Made by a program: the position numbers and the translations under genes | Source: Lyngbya sp. PCC 8106 | GTDB taxonomy: Bacteria > Cyanobacteriota > Cyanobacteriia > Cyanobacteriales > Microcoleaceae | Length of the DNA stretch: 64,000 nucleotides | Assembly: GCF_000169095.1 (NCBI RefSeq) | Contig: NZ_AAVU01000011.1 | Coordinates: 1-64,000, forward strand | Direction of reading: 5' to 3' | Notes under the pieces: model-generated | What the model was told of the DNA's origin: nothing | Seen by the model: the letters and a program-made list of their open reading frames with translations, nothing else | Database searches by the model: none | In this document: piece after piece, positions 24,848 through 33,438 of the stretch | Layout of the letters: the number at the start of each line of letters is the position of its first letter | How positions within the stretch are numbered: the first letter of the stretch is position 1

Positions 24848-26167
24848 ATGCAGACATTTTTTATTATTTGGTTAGGGCAAGTTGTTTCCGTCTTGGGAAC
24901 TTATATTACAGATTTTGCCCTTGGTGTGTGGGTCTACCAGCAAACAGGCTCCATCACTCAATTTGCCATGACTATTGTGTTCATGCACCTACCAAACTTG
25001 ATGGTTTCAGCATTTGCTGGCCTCTTGGTAGATCGCTGGAACCGAAAGTGGGTCATGATCTCCAGCGATGTTACGAAAAGTATCATGGCGATCATTATGA
25101 TGCTTTTAGCCGCCTCAAATCAACTGGAGGTCTGGCACGTCTACATCGCAGTTTCGTTGAGTTCCTTGTGTACCGGATTCCAATGGCCTGCTTACATCGC
25201 AGCAATTTCTCAAATTGTCCCCAAACAAAATTTGAGTCGAGCCAATGGGATGGTACAAATCTCCAGAGCGGTAGCCCGGATTCTTGGCCCCACAATTGCC
25301 GGATTTATGGTACAAAGTATCGGCATTCGGGGTGTTCTGTTGCTGGACTTCTGTACCTACAGCGCGGGAATTATTACCCTACTCGTCGTGCATTTCCCCG
25401 TACTCAAGGCGACTACAACTCAAACCGTTGCTCAAAAAACAGCGTCTTTGGCGCAAGTTTGGAATGAGGCGATTTCCGGCTGGAACTACGTTGCTGAACG
25501 CGCAGGTTTATTGCGGTTAATCCTATTTACAGGTGTGATTTATTTAACCGAAGGCGTGGTTCAGGTGGTTTTCTGGCCACTGGTTTTAAGTTTCGGTTCG
25601 AGTTCAGAGTTGGGAATTGTCTTGTCGATTAGTGGCTGCGGGATGTTGTTTGGAAGCATCGCTGTCAGCGCTTGGGGAGGACGACTGGGACGGCGAGTCT
25701 ACGGAATCTTATTCTTTGTCGGTTTACAGGGTTTGTGTCTGTGTTTAGGTGGCTTCAAAGCGTCTATTTTCGTTGCTGCTATTGGCGGTTTTGGATACTT
25801 ATTTGCTCAACCGATTATTATCAGTTCAAATCAAACGATTTGGCAATGTAAAATCCCCATTAACTTACAGGGACGGATTTTTGCCCTTCAAAGTTTAATT
25901 GAACGTTCTGCAATGATTTCAACTCAACTCACAATTGGGCCGTTGGTGGATCGTTTATTTGAACCGATGATGGCTGAAAATGGTTTGCTTGCTGATAGTT
26001 TGGGTAAACTGATTGGTGTTGGGCCAGGACGCGGAATTGCCCTGTTGTTAATTCTATTAGGTATGGTGAATATTGGGGCTTCTATTACCGCCTATCGCAC
26101 ACCTCGTCTGCGTCAAGTAGAAAAAGAACTTCCTGATGCGATCGCTTCAAATGTTGTTTCTGGATAG
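24848..26167 (+). CDS. MFS transporter (MFS_3/EntS-like exporter)
   Basis: A 439-residue membrane protein with about 12 predicted hydrophobic segments. It has the MFS signature DRWNRKWVM between segments 2 and 3 (about residue 61) and the NGMVQISRAVARILGPTIAGFMV block (about residue 135) typical of the MFS_3 group of drug and siderophore exporters. Such exporters are often part of natural product clusters in cyanobacteria. It follows the glycosyltransferase on the same strand and may export the lipid or an intermediate. The specific cargo is unknown. Confidence 0.9.
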   Translation: MQTFFIIWLGQVVSVLGTYITDFALGVWVYQQTGSITQFAMTIVFMHLPNLMVSAFAGLLVDRWNRKWVMISSDVTKSIMAIIMMLLAASNQLEVWHVYIAVSLSSLCTGFQWPAYIAAISQIVPKQNLSRANGMVQISRAVARILGPTIAGFMVQSIGIRGVLLLDFCTYSAGIITLLVVHFPVLKATTTQTVAQKTASLAQVWNEAISGWNYVAERAGLLRLILFTGVIYLTEGVVQVVFWPLVLSFGSSSELGIVLSISGCGMLFGSIAVSAWGGRLGRRVYGILFFVGLQGLCLCLGGFKASIFVAAIGGFGYLFAQPIIISSNQTIWQCKIPINLQGRIFALQSLIERSAMISTQLTIGPLVDRLFEPMMAENGLLADSLGKLIGVGPGRGIALLLILLGMVNIGASITAYRTPRLRQVEKELPDAIASNVVSG

Positions 26168-26221
26168 AAGTTCTAGCATGATGTTCTCGGTTGAGGACAA
26201 CAGACTAGAATTCAGAAATAC

Positions 26222-26250
26222 AAACCCGGTTTCTCCTAGAAGCTGGGTTT
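26222..26250 (+). terminator. Intrinsic terminator after the MFS gene (GGTTTCT hairpin family)
   Basis: AAACCCGGTTTCT pairs with AGAAGCTGGGTTT over 13 positions (two G-U), three-base loop, 54 bases past the stop. Only one more T follows the stem, so termination may be partial. Confidence 0.65.
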
Positions 26251-26396
26251 TGAAGTATATTTAAACCCAGTAACAACAGCTTTAGCTTCAAAAAAATTAA
26301 TCTTAATTTTCCTGATTTGAGTGATAAAACTGAATAGTTGATAGATAGATAATGCCCATGATAATTATTGTAATCAATAGCTTTAACTTGAAAAGA

Positions 26397-26822
26397 ATGT
26401 TCAACAAATTAACGGTCATCTCTCTCGGTTTAATTCTCGCAGCTTTCGGGACTTCTAGCTTGACTTTTAACAGTTTCGCGGCTCCCGTTACTCAAATCTC
26501 TCAAACGATTGAGTGTCGGGAAGATGGTTCAATGATTGAGATGAAAAAATGCGCTCAAGATAAATATTCAAAGATTGATCGACAACTCAATCAAACTTAT
26601 CAAACATTGATGGCGAAGCTCGATGATAATCAACGCAAACAACGTTTAATTTCCGCTCAACGGTCTTGGATTCAGTTTCGAGACAAAAGTTGTAGCTATG
26701 AAGCCAGCGAAGCGTTAGGAGGAAGTTTAGAAGGACTTTTATTAACAAACTGTTTAACGCGAGTTACCGATCAACGGACTTCTGAATTAAAAGAATATGT
26801 ATCCCGTTTAAATGAACGTTAA
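26397..26822 (+). CDS. LprI-like (DUF1311) secreted protein
   Basis: A 141-residue protein from the ATG at 26397, which gives a clean signal peptide (MFNKLTVISLGLILAAFG...FAAP). An upstream in-frame ATG at 26352 would add 15 residues and spoil it. The mature part has the DUF1311/LprI pattern: four cysteines (C of IECRE, KKCAQ, KSCSY, LTNCL), SAQRSWIQFRDKSC and QRTSELKEY. Family members include lysozyme inhibitors, and the cysteines would form disulfides in the periplasm. Its last four bases overlap the 3' end of the convergent reductase gene. Confidence 0.85.
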   Translation: MFNKLTVISLGLILAAFGTSSLTFNSFAAPVTQISQTIECREDGSMIEMKKCAQDKYSKIDRQLNQTYQTLMAKLDDNQRKQRLISAQRSWIQFRDKSCSYEASEALGGSLEGLLLTNCLTRVTDQRTSELKEYVSRLNER

Positions 26823-27694
26823 ACTTGACCTCGTAATCTTTCTAATTCTTCCCGAATAGACAGGGGTTGATAACCCAACCCAAAGGCTTTAGAACTATCT
26901 AGAGAAACATCAGGCGGACGAGAAGCAGGCATTTGTACATCTTGTTGTAAACAGGGTTGAATCTTCTCTATCGGGAGTTCAAAAACTTCCGCCATGAGTT
27001 GGGCAAAATCATAACGAGACATTCGCTCTTTTCCGCCTAAATGTAATATTCCTTTGGCTTTTGCTAGGGCTAATAATAATCCTTCCGCAGCAGTCGTTCC
27101 ACTAACAGATGTGCGATATTCATCGGTAAAAACTTGGAGTTCTTTTCCTGCTTTTAACGCTTGCACAAATCCTTGAATAAAACTGACCGCATGAGGGGAA
27201 GCTTTCCCAAACATTAACGGCATTCGACAAACTGCAACTTGAGGATTTCGTTCTAACATCCCTTGTTCAGCAGCGACTTTTTGTTCTCCATAAATACTCA
27301 CGGGAGAAACCGGATCAGTCTCTTTATAAGGCGGATTTAAACCATTAAAAACCAAGTCCGTTGATGTGAACGCACAAGCAATAGAATAATCAGCACATAA
27401 TCCCGCTAAATTAATAGATGCTGTTACATTAATCGGATAAGTTTCATCGGGATGAAGTTGGCAATAATTGGGTTTAGATTGGGCTGCGGCGTGAATAATA
27501 GCAGTCGGTTGAATTTCCTCAATTAAAGCTTTTAACCCTTGAAAATCAGTTAAGTCACGTTGAATGATGTTAACACCCGGAATTTTCACCGCCTTTGAAC
27601 GGTAAGTGCCGTAAACTTCCCATTGAGACGCTGCAATTTGGCAAATATTCCAACCCAGAAAACCGCTTGCGCCTGTGACCAATATTTTCTTCAT
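26819..27694 (-). CDS. RmlD-like NAD(P)-dependent reductase (extended SDR)
   Basis: A 291-residue extended short-chain dehydrogenase with the Rossmann motif GASGFLG (residues 8-14), IIHAAAQSKPNYCQLHP, a serine/threonine strand AFTSTDLVFNG and the catalytic Y-x3-K in YGEQK (about residue 135). The HLGGKERMSRYDFAQLMAEVFEL segment (about residue 220) is typical of dTDP-4-dehydrorhamnose reductase relatives. It lacks the other rml genes, so it may act on another sugar nucleotide or ketone. It ends in a 4-base convergent overlap with the LprI-like gene. Confidence 0.85.
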   Translation of the reverse strand: MKKILVTGASGFLGWNICQIAASQWEVYGTYRSKAVKIPGVNIIQRDLTDFQGLKALIEEIQPTAIIHAAAQSKPNYCQLHPDETYPINVTASINLAGLCADYSIACAFTSTDLVFNGLNPPYKETDPVSPVSIYGEQKVAAEQGMLERNPQVAVCRMPLMFGKASPHAVSFIQGFVQALKAGKELQVFTDEYRTSVSGTTAAEGLLLALAKAKGILHLGGKERMSRYDFAQLMAEVFELPIEKIQPCLQQDVQMPASRPPDVSLDSSKAFGLGYQPLSIREELERLRGQV

Positions 27695-27912
27695 TTAAAC
27701 TTGAGTATACTAATCTTAGTTTCTATTTTATCAAAACATTATACCCTACAGTTCATTTGACTATTGGCATTTAACGAATAGTGCGGATAGAATTGAAAAA
27801 GAATCAACTAAGAGCAAATATAGTGTCTCACTCTCGTTTTTAATGAGGGGTATTTGACCTATAGTATTAAGCCTTTTTAATTGACTCAATTTTATTAAAC
27901 TTAGACAGTCCG

Positions 27913-28446
27913 GTGAACGAACTAACCTTAAAATGGATAGAAGCCAACCAACTTCATATCCAAACTTTACAACAGCAACAACCCAGTAAACATCCCGGTA
28001 CAATTCGCATTGGACGAGATCCCCATCGGTGTGATGTCGTCTTATCTCATCCCACTGTTTCTGGGTTACACGTCGAAATCTTTTTTGATTCTACATCCGA
28101 TCAATTTCGAGTCCGCAGTTTACGAGACACAAACCCACCTCGAATAGATGGTCAACTTTTGTCTTCTCAAGAAGCAACCCTCAACCCCGGTAGTCATCTC
28201 TGCTTAGGACAAGTTGAACTCGAAGTGGTTTCTGTTTTGAACAGAATAGAGAAAATTCCAGTCACGATTTTATTTTCCCCAAATGAATCTGTTAACTTAC
28301 AAAAACCCCCAGCTTCAACTCCCCAATACGGTTTACAATGTCCTAAGTGCGATCGCCAGACACCCTATGAACAGATTGATTTAGGATGTCGTTGGTGTGG
28401 AACTTCTCTTGCTGCCGCGATGAGTGTTGTGATGTCTCCCGAATAA
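27913..28446 (+). CDS. FHA domain protein with C-terminal zinc ribbon
   Basis: A 177-residue protein starting at a GTG. The FHA domain (about residues 30-110) shows IRIGRDPHRCDVVLSHPTVSGLHVEI, the phosphothreonine-binding Gly-Arg and Ser-x-x-His residues. The C-terminus has CPKCDRQTPYEQIDLGCRWCG, a four-cysteine zinc ribbon. It lies 82 bases before another FHA gene on the same strand, so they probably form an operon and recognise phosphothreonine marks from Ser/Thr kinases. Specific partners are unknown. Confidence 0.85.
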   Translation: MNELTLKWIEANQLHIQTLQQQQPSKHPGTIRIGRDPHRCDVVLSHPTVSGLHVEIFFDSTSDQFRVRSLRDTNPPRIDGQLLSSQEATLNPGSHLCLGQVELEVVSVLNRIEKIPVTILFSPNESVNLQKPPASTPQYGLQCPKCDRQTPYEQIDLGCRWCGTSLAAAMSVVMSPE

Positions 28447-28528
28447 AATTGATAAGGAAATGGAGTCAGTGAGGGAAAATATGAGTATTCTAAAATCTAA
28501 AGTTTAAATTCTCAATTCCCTCTTTCTC

Positions 28529-30550
28529 ATGCAAATTCGACTGAGTTGGCGAGATCCGACAACAAACGACTGGCGAACCCCTGTATTAACTCCTCCGATT
28601 GCAATTGGACGAGTCTTTGATCGGATGCCAGGTACAATTGATGGAAATCGGGTCTCGCGTATTGTGTTGAAAGGAGATCGGGTTTCTCGCTTTCATACTT
28701 TAATAACTTGGGAAAATGGAAATCTTATTCTAACCGATATTGGCAGTCGTAACGGGACTTTTATCAATGGAGTGAGTCAAGCCCGAACGGTTTTAAATGA
28801 TGGAGATACTTTACAAATTGATCGTCATCAAATACAGATTTCTTTTGTGACGAGTTCTCTCAATTCTAACACTTTACCCGGAAAATCGCAAATCTTTTTT
28901 AACCCCAAAACCAATCAACCCGATCCATTAACCGCTACGCCTAAACCGATAACTCCGGTTAATAATAGTTTCCCCCCCACAGAGTTTTTACACGCGGCTT
29001 TAGTCTCTCCTTCCACTCTACAAAACACAGGATTACCCGTTGAGGAGATTGATTATCTCACGATTGGAGGAGGGTTAGGTAGTTTTATTTGGGTTAATTT
29101 TTTGAGGATTTCTGGGGTGAAAGTTAGTCAAATTATGGCGTTGGGAATGGAAGAAAACCCCTACGCCCGTTATCAACGGTTGTGTCTAAATTCTCAAATT
29201 CCTCCTCACGAACGTTTGCGATCCAATTCTGATTCTTGTCCTGATAATATTTGGGGTTGGCCGAGTTATGCGTTGCGAGAAGCTTATCACGAAATGACTC
29301 GCGGACGGTTATTAATCGCTTTAAAATTGCTGTGGCGTGTCTTTGCTGAACCCGTTTTAGCAGAAACTTATACCCCAAAATCGCAAAATGTTTTTGATTC
29401 AATTGATCGAGAAGCCCAACGGATTAATTGGGAACAAATTTATCAGTATGGACGAGTTTTAGGGATTCGGAAAACCAATGATGGGCGTTATGCGATCGCT
29501 ATTTCTCGTTCACGGGCAAATAAACGAGAACGGGCTTTTATTCTAGCGCGATATGTTCATTTAGCGACTGGATATCCAGCGATTCAGTTTCTCCCGGATT
29601 TACAAGCTTATCGTGAAATGACGCGAGATTTTAAGACGGTTGTGAATGCTTATGAAGATCATCAACACATTTATCAACAACTTGAAAAACAAGGCGGAAC
29701 GGTAGTTTTACGCGGACGGGGAATTGTGGCATCAAGAATTATTCAACGAATTTATGAGGCAAGAAAACACAATTCTAAGATTCAAATTCTCCACTTAATG
29801 CGATCGCCAAAAGCGATAGGAAATCAATTTAGACAGTCACGCCGTCAAGTCGAAAATCATTTTGAATTTCAACCGTTTAATTGGCCGAAAGCCTGTTGGG
29901 GGGGAGAACTTCGAGAAAAGCTAGAAACGGCGAATTCTGAACGACGATTACAATTACTTGAAAGCTGGGGGGGAACGACTACCGCCAGTCGTCAAGATTG
30001 GCAAGATATTATTAATCAAGGACTTAATCAGGGCTGGTATCGGGTTGTTTTTGGTGTCGTTGAACAGGTGGAAAAGATAACAGGTGAACGGACATTAACC
30101 ACCATTCGAGAACAGGGACTTGAAGCCCAAATTAAATTAGAAGCCGATTTTATTATTGATGCGACGGGTTTAGATGCTCATGTTCAGACCAATCCGTTAT
30201 TAAATGATTTAGTGACTCATTATAATTTACCTCTAAATGCTCTCAATCGTTTGCAGGTTTCCAATGATTTTGAATTGATTGAAATGCGTTCAGTGATTGT
30301 TGCTTTAAAAACGCAAAAAACAGCAACAGTTTCCCCCGTTACTCCCACGCAAAAAGGTCGAATGTATGCAGCCGGGGCGATTACATTAGGAGGGCCTTAT
30401 GCACCTGTTGATAGCTTTTTAGGGCTACAATATACGGCGTTGCAGTCCGTGACCAATTTAGCGGCGATCAACGCTCCAAATGTGAAAAAGTTGGGAACAT
30501 TGAGGTCATTAACTCAGTGGTTCAAATGGGTGATGAATCAATCTCCTTAA
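28529..30550 (+). CDS. FHA domain fused to flavin-dependent monooxygenase-like domain
   Basis: A 673-residue fusion. Residues 1-115 are an FHA domain (GDRVSRFHTLITWENGNLILTDIGSRNGTFING). After a Pro/Thr-rich linker, residues about 170-660 form an FAD/NAD(P)-binding module with GGGLGSF (about residue 178), VVLRGRGIVASRI (second nucleotide site, about residue 392), DFIIDATGLDAH (about residue 546) and a closing AAGAITLGGPYAPVDSFLG. The fold is like N-hydroxylating or Baeyer-Villiger type flavoproteins, but the FAD motif is altered (GGGLGS rather than GxGxxG followed by an acidic residue). Together with the upstream FHA protein this suggests phospho-dependent control of a redox enzyme. Substrate unknown. 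Confidence 0.82.
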   Translation: MQIRLSWRDPTTNDWRTPVLTPPIAIGRVFDRMPGTIDGNRVSRIVLKGDRVSRFHTLITWENGNLILTDIGSRNGTFINGVSQARTVLNDGDTLQIDRHQIQISFVTSSLNSNTLPGKSQIFFNPKTNQPDPLTATPKPITPVNNSFPPTEFLHAALVSPSTLQNTGLPVEEIDYLTIGGGLGSFIWVNFLRISGVKVSQIMALGMEENPYARYQRLCLNSQIPPHERLRSNSDSCPDNIWGWPSYALREAYHEMTRGRLLIALKLLWRVFAEPVLAETYTPKSQNVFDSIDREAQRINWEQIYQYGRVLGIRKTNDGRYAIAISRSRANKRERAFILARYVHLATGYPAIQFLPDLQAYREMTRDFKTVVNAYEDHQHIYQQLEKQGGTVVLRGRGIVASRIIQRIYEARKHNSKIQILHLMRSPKAIGNQFRQSRRQVENHFEFQPFNWPKACWGGELREKLETANSERRLQLLESWGGTTTASRQDWQDIINQGLNQGWYRVVFGVVEQVEKITGERTLTTIREQGLEAQIKLEADFIIDATGLDAHVQTNPLLNDLVTHYNLPLNALNRLQVSNDFELIEMRSVIVALKTQKTATVSPVTPTQKGRMYAAGAITLGGPYAPVDSFLGLQYTALQSVTNLAAINAPNVKKLGTLRSLTQWFKWVMNQSP

Positions 30551-30735
30551 AAGCGGTACTGTTCAAGGTTTTGTTCAAAAAACTCTCAGTGTTTTCACGC
30601 AGACTGAACTTCAGATAACACTTCAAACTCGTTCAAAGTTCAGTAATTACCCTGTTTTAAATCTAGAGTTTTCCATATAAGCTGAATGTAGAGACTTAAA
30701 AAATTTAACACCCTCTACCTCTAGGAGACAACACT

Positions 30736-30888
30736 ATGAGCTTGGGTAAGGCACGTTCTAACCGTCTCAACGCTGACAAGACTAGGACTCAGATAGCTTT
30801 AGCAGATATTTCATTAACAGTTATTGCTGGTGGTGACGATCTTGCTGACTCCGACTTCAACATATTAACCACTTTAATACAGGGTTAG
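30736..30888 (+). CDS. Small 50-residue peptide with internal Gly-Gly, first gene of dynamin operon
   Basis: A 50-residue ORF with a strong ribosome binding site (AGGAG at 30723-30727, eight bases before the ATG). It has a basic N-terminal half (GKARSNRLNADKTR), a stretch ADISLTVIAGG ending in Gly-Gly at residues 32-33, and an acidic/hydrophobic 17-residue tail (DDLADSDFNILTTLIQG). The Gly-Gly after a hydrophobic segment resembles double-glycine leader peptides of exported peptides, though no peptidase-transporter is nearby. The stop is only five bases before the TerB-dynamin gene, so they are surely co-transcribed. I do not recognise a family. It may be a regulator, a secreted peptide or a partner of the GTPases. 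Confidence 0.65.
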   Translation: MSLGKARSNRLNADKTRTQIALADISLTVIAGGDDLADSDFNILTTLIQG

Positions 30889-30893
30889 GCAAG

Positions 30894-33425
30894 ATGGAAA
30901 CTACACTCAAAAAGACTGAACAAGTGACTAACAACCATTCTAACACGATAAATTATCCCTTTTTATTAGTCACACACATGGTTTGTGCTGACCAACAAAT
31001 TCACAGCGAAGAATCAAAAGCGCTTCACGAACTCGCAACTCAAATTGAAGCCGGACAAAGCACTCTTGCAGAAATGGAAAAGATTCTCGCCCAAGATGAT
31101 CATCAATTATCTGTAGAAGAAATTGCGAGGCGAATACCCAGCACTCAAAAAAATGAGGCCATGTGTCAAATTTTAGCGATTGCTTATGTTGACGGGTTTT
31201 GTTCGGTGTTAGAACGGAAGATGGCCGAACGAATTGCACAGATTTGGAACTGGCCGAAAGCAGAAATACAGAAACAAATTGAAGAAGCCGGAGCCTTTTC
31301 TGATACCGGATTTCTTGATGAGTCCAATCAACAAAAACTTTCTGTTAGTGGGCGTTTACTTCAGAAAGCCGATTCTATTTTATCACGCGCTTTGGTTAAT
31401 AAATTAGCCAACTTAACAGGAGCAGAAGAAAAAGTCGAGCAACTGCGGCAAGAAATTTTGTTATCGGGGCCAGAATATGATGAAGCAATTCGTCAGTGTG
31501 CCGTTGTTGCTAAGGAAGATTACCAATTTGCGGAGTTAGCCCTGAAAAGCGCGGGTTCAACACTTCGCTCTTTAGGAAAAAATCTGCAAAAATCGATTGC
31601 TGAAATTCAGTCAAAAACTAACAGTAAAGGTCAGGCAAACACGGCTAAAGAAGTTGCAAAACAACTCGAATTAACTCAAAAATCGCTCTCGGCTGAAATT
31701 ATCAAAGAAATTGAGGATGTGCAGGAATCCCTCCGTTCAAAAGAACGCGCTCTCAATCACTTTAGCATTGCCTTTATGGGCAGAACGAAAGCGGGAAAAA
31801 GCACACTTCACGCCATTGTTACTAACGATGGATGGGAGGCGATAGGAGTTGGAAAACAGCGAACGACTCGTTACAACCGAGTTTATGAATGGAAAAATAT
31901 TCGGATTATTGATACGCCTGGGATTGGCGCTCCCGGTGGAAAAAGTGATGAAAAAATTGCAGAAAGTGTAATTGAGGAGTCAGATGTTATCTGTTATGTC
32001 GTTACAAACGACAGCGTTCAAGACACAGAATTTAAGTTTTTACATCTGCTCAAAAAGAAAGCAAAACCGCTCATTATTCTTTTGAATGTTAAGAATAATT
32101 TGCGCGATTCGCGTCGATTAGAACATTTCCTAAAAGATCCCGATAAAGCCTTTGCAATGGAAGGTCAAAGCGGTTTAAGCGGACATATTGAACGCATTCG
32201 CCGCTATGCAAAAGAGCATTATGCAAACGATGAATTTCCCATTATTCCGGTGATGCTTTTGGCGGCTCAACTTTCCCGTGAACCCGAACATGAAAATCGC
32301 AAAGAGGAATTATTCAAAGCCAGTCGAATGCAAGATTTCTTAAATTCTATTCGTGAGTCTTTGATTCAATACGGAACCATTCGCCGATCACAAACTCTGC
32401 TCGGTTCGACAGTCGGCGCCATTAATACACCCTATGACTGGGTTGCAGGACAAGCTCAAATTTATAAACAATTAGCAGAAAAAATTCAAAGCAAACGGGA
32501 GGAAATCCGAAAGAAAATTGAGATTGCATTTAAAGATAGCCGCAGAAACTTACAAACAGAAATCGAAACGATATTTCAAGAGGCGATTAATGCTGTTCCA
32601 TCGTTTGCAGAGGAACATTGGAATTCAAACGAGTTGGGATTGAAACTTGGTTGGGAGAAAACACTAAAATCTCTCAATTTAGAACAGCGTTTAAAGTCTG
32701 CTTTTCAGGAAGCGGGTGAACAGTTTAAGCAGGAAGTTCAAGAGGTCTTAGAAGAAATTGGCCATGAATTACAGTTAGTTGCTGAACTTGGCGGTGATAA
32801 CTTTAAATTCACAGAACAAGATTCTTGGGATACTCAACATATCCTGCGAATTGGAGGAATTATTTTAGGGATAGCCAGTACAGTTCTTCTGGTCTTCGCA
32901 CCTCCTGTTGGAATAGTTGTAGGAATTGTTGGTGGCGTTGTCGGGGGTATTACTGGGTTATTAAAGTCAAAAGATAAGAAACATCGCGACGCGGCTCACA
33001 AAATTTCAGAGTCTTTACGCGAGCAACTGAATACCCAAAAACAGGAAACGCTGGAAAAAGCTCGAAGTGAATTTTCAAATTCCTGTGCTTATGTAATTAT
33101 GAATATCGAATCCTATTTCAAGGAACTCGCTTCTGGGCTAGAAAGTTTTTCTTTGACACTAGAAGAAGCCCAGAAAAAGTTATCAGGGCAAGCTAACTAT
33201 CTTAACCGTTCTTATGCCAAGCGAATTCTGGATTGGAGTCAGGAAAAATACGAACCCTTAACTGAAGAAGGAGCCAGAAAAACAGTTGCTAAGGTTCAAC
33301 GGAAGTTCGGACACAAAATGACAATTATCACTCGCTCTGAACTCCCGCTCAAAAAATCAATGGATGAACTGAAAAAGGTTCTTCAAGAAGATATTTCAAT
33401 TCAATCTCTCAAATCTGTTAAATAG
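30894..33425 (+). CDS. TerB-like / dynamin-like GTPase with membrane hairpin
   Basis: An 843-residue protein. Residues about 20-130 resemble a TerB-type helical domain (VCADQQIHSEESKAL ... AYVDGFCSVLERKMAERIA). A large GTPase domain follows: P-loop G296-RTKAGKS303, DTPG at 340-343, and LLNVKNN as a weak G4 site. A long helical stalk with coiled-coil character comes next, and then a hydrophobic pair of segments at about 650-692 (IGGIILGIASTVLLVFAPPVGIVVGIVGGVVGG), as in bacterial dynamins that insert in membranes. A second helical region ends the protein. It is followed 13 bases later by a second dynamin-like gene, like other bacterial dynamin pairs. A role in membrane remodelling or phage/stress defence is inferred. 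Confidence 0.82.
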   Translation: METTLKKTEQVTNNHSNTINYPFLLVTHMVCADQQIHSEESKALHELATQIEAGQSTLAEMEKILAQDDHQLSVEEIARRIPSTQKNEAMCQILAIAYVDGFCSVLERKMAERIAQIWNWPKAEIQKQIEEAGAFSDTGFLDESNQQKLSVSGRLLQKADSILSRALVNKLANLTGAEEKVEQLRQEILLSGPEYDEAIRQCAVVAKEDYQFAELALKSAGSTLRSLGKNLQKSIAEIQSKTNSKGQANTAKEVAKQLELTQKSLSAEIIKEIEDVQESLRSKERALNHFSIAFMGRTKAGKSTLHAIVTNDGWEAIGVGKQRTTRYNRVYEWKNIRIIDTPGIGAPGGKSDEKIAESVIEESDVICYVVTNDSVQDTEFKFLHLLKKKAKPLIILLNVKNNLRDSRRLEHFLKDPDKAFAMEGQSGLSGHIERIRRYAKEHYANDEFPIIPVMLLAAQLSREPEHENRKEELFKASRMQDFLNSIRESLIQYGTIRRSQTLLGSTVGAINTPYDWVAGQAQIYKQLAEKIQSKREEIRKKIEIAFKDSRRNLQTEIETIFQEAINAVPSFAEEHWNSNELGLKLGWEKTLKSLNLEQRLKSAFQEAGEQFKQEVQEVLEEIGHELQLVAELGGDNFKFTEQDSWDTQHILRIGGIILGIASTVLLVFAPPVGIVVGIVGGVVGGITGLLKSKDKKHRDAAHKISESLREQLNTQKQETLEKARSEFSNSCAYVIMNIESYFKELASGLESFSLTLEEAQKKLSGQANYLNRSYAKRILDWSQEKYEPLTEEGARKTVAKVQRKFGHKMTIITRSELPLKKSMDELKKVLQEDISIQSLKSVK

Positions 33426-33438
33426 GAGAAAACTTACC

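Noticed and set aside
24868..25467. 199-codon frame inside the MFS gene
   Set aside because: It is a shifted frame of a clear MFS transporter with no recognisable protein features.
10353..26167. Heterocyst-glycolipid or other PKS cluster
   Set aside because: No ketosynthase, acyltransferase or thioester-reductase domain is present; only FAAL, ACP and AOS.
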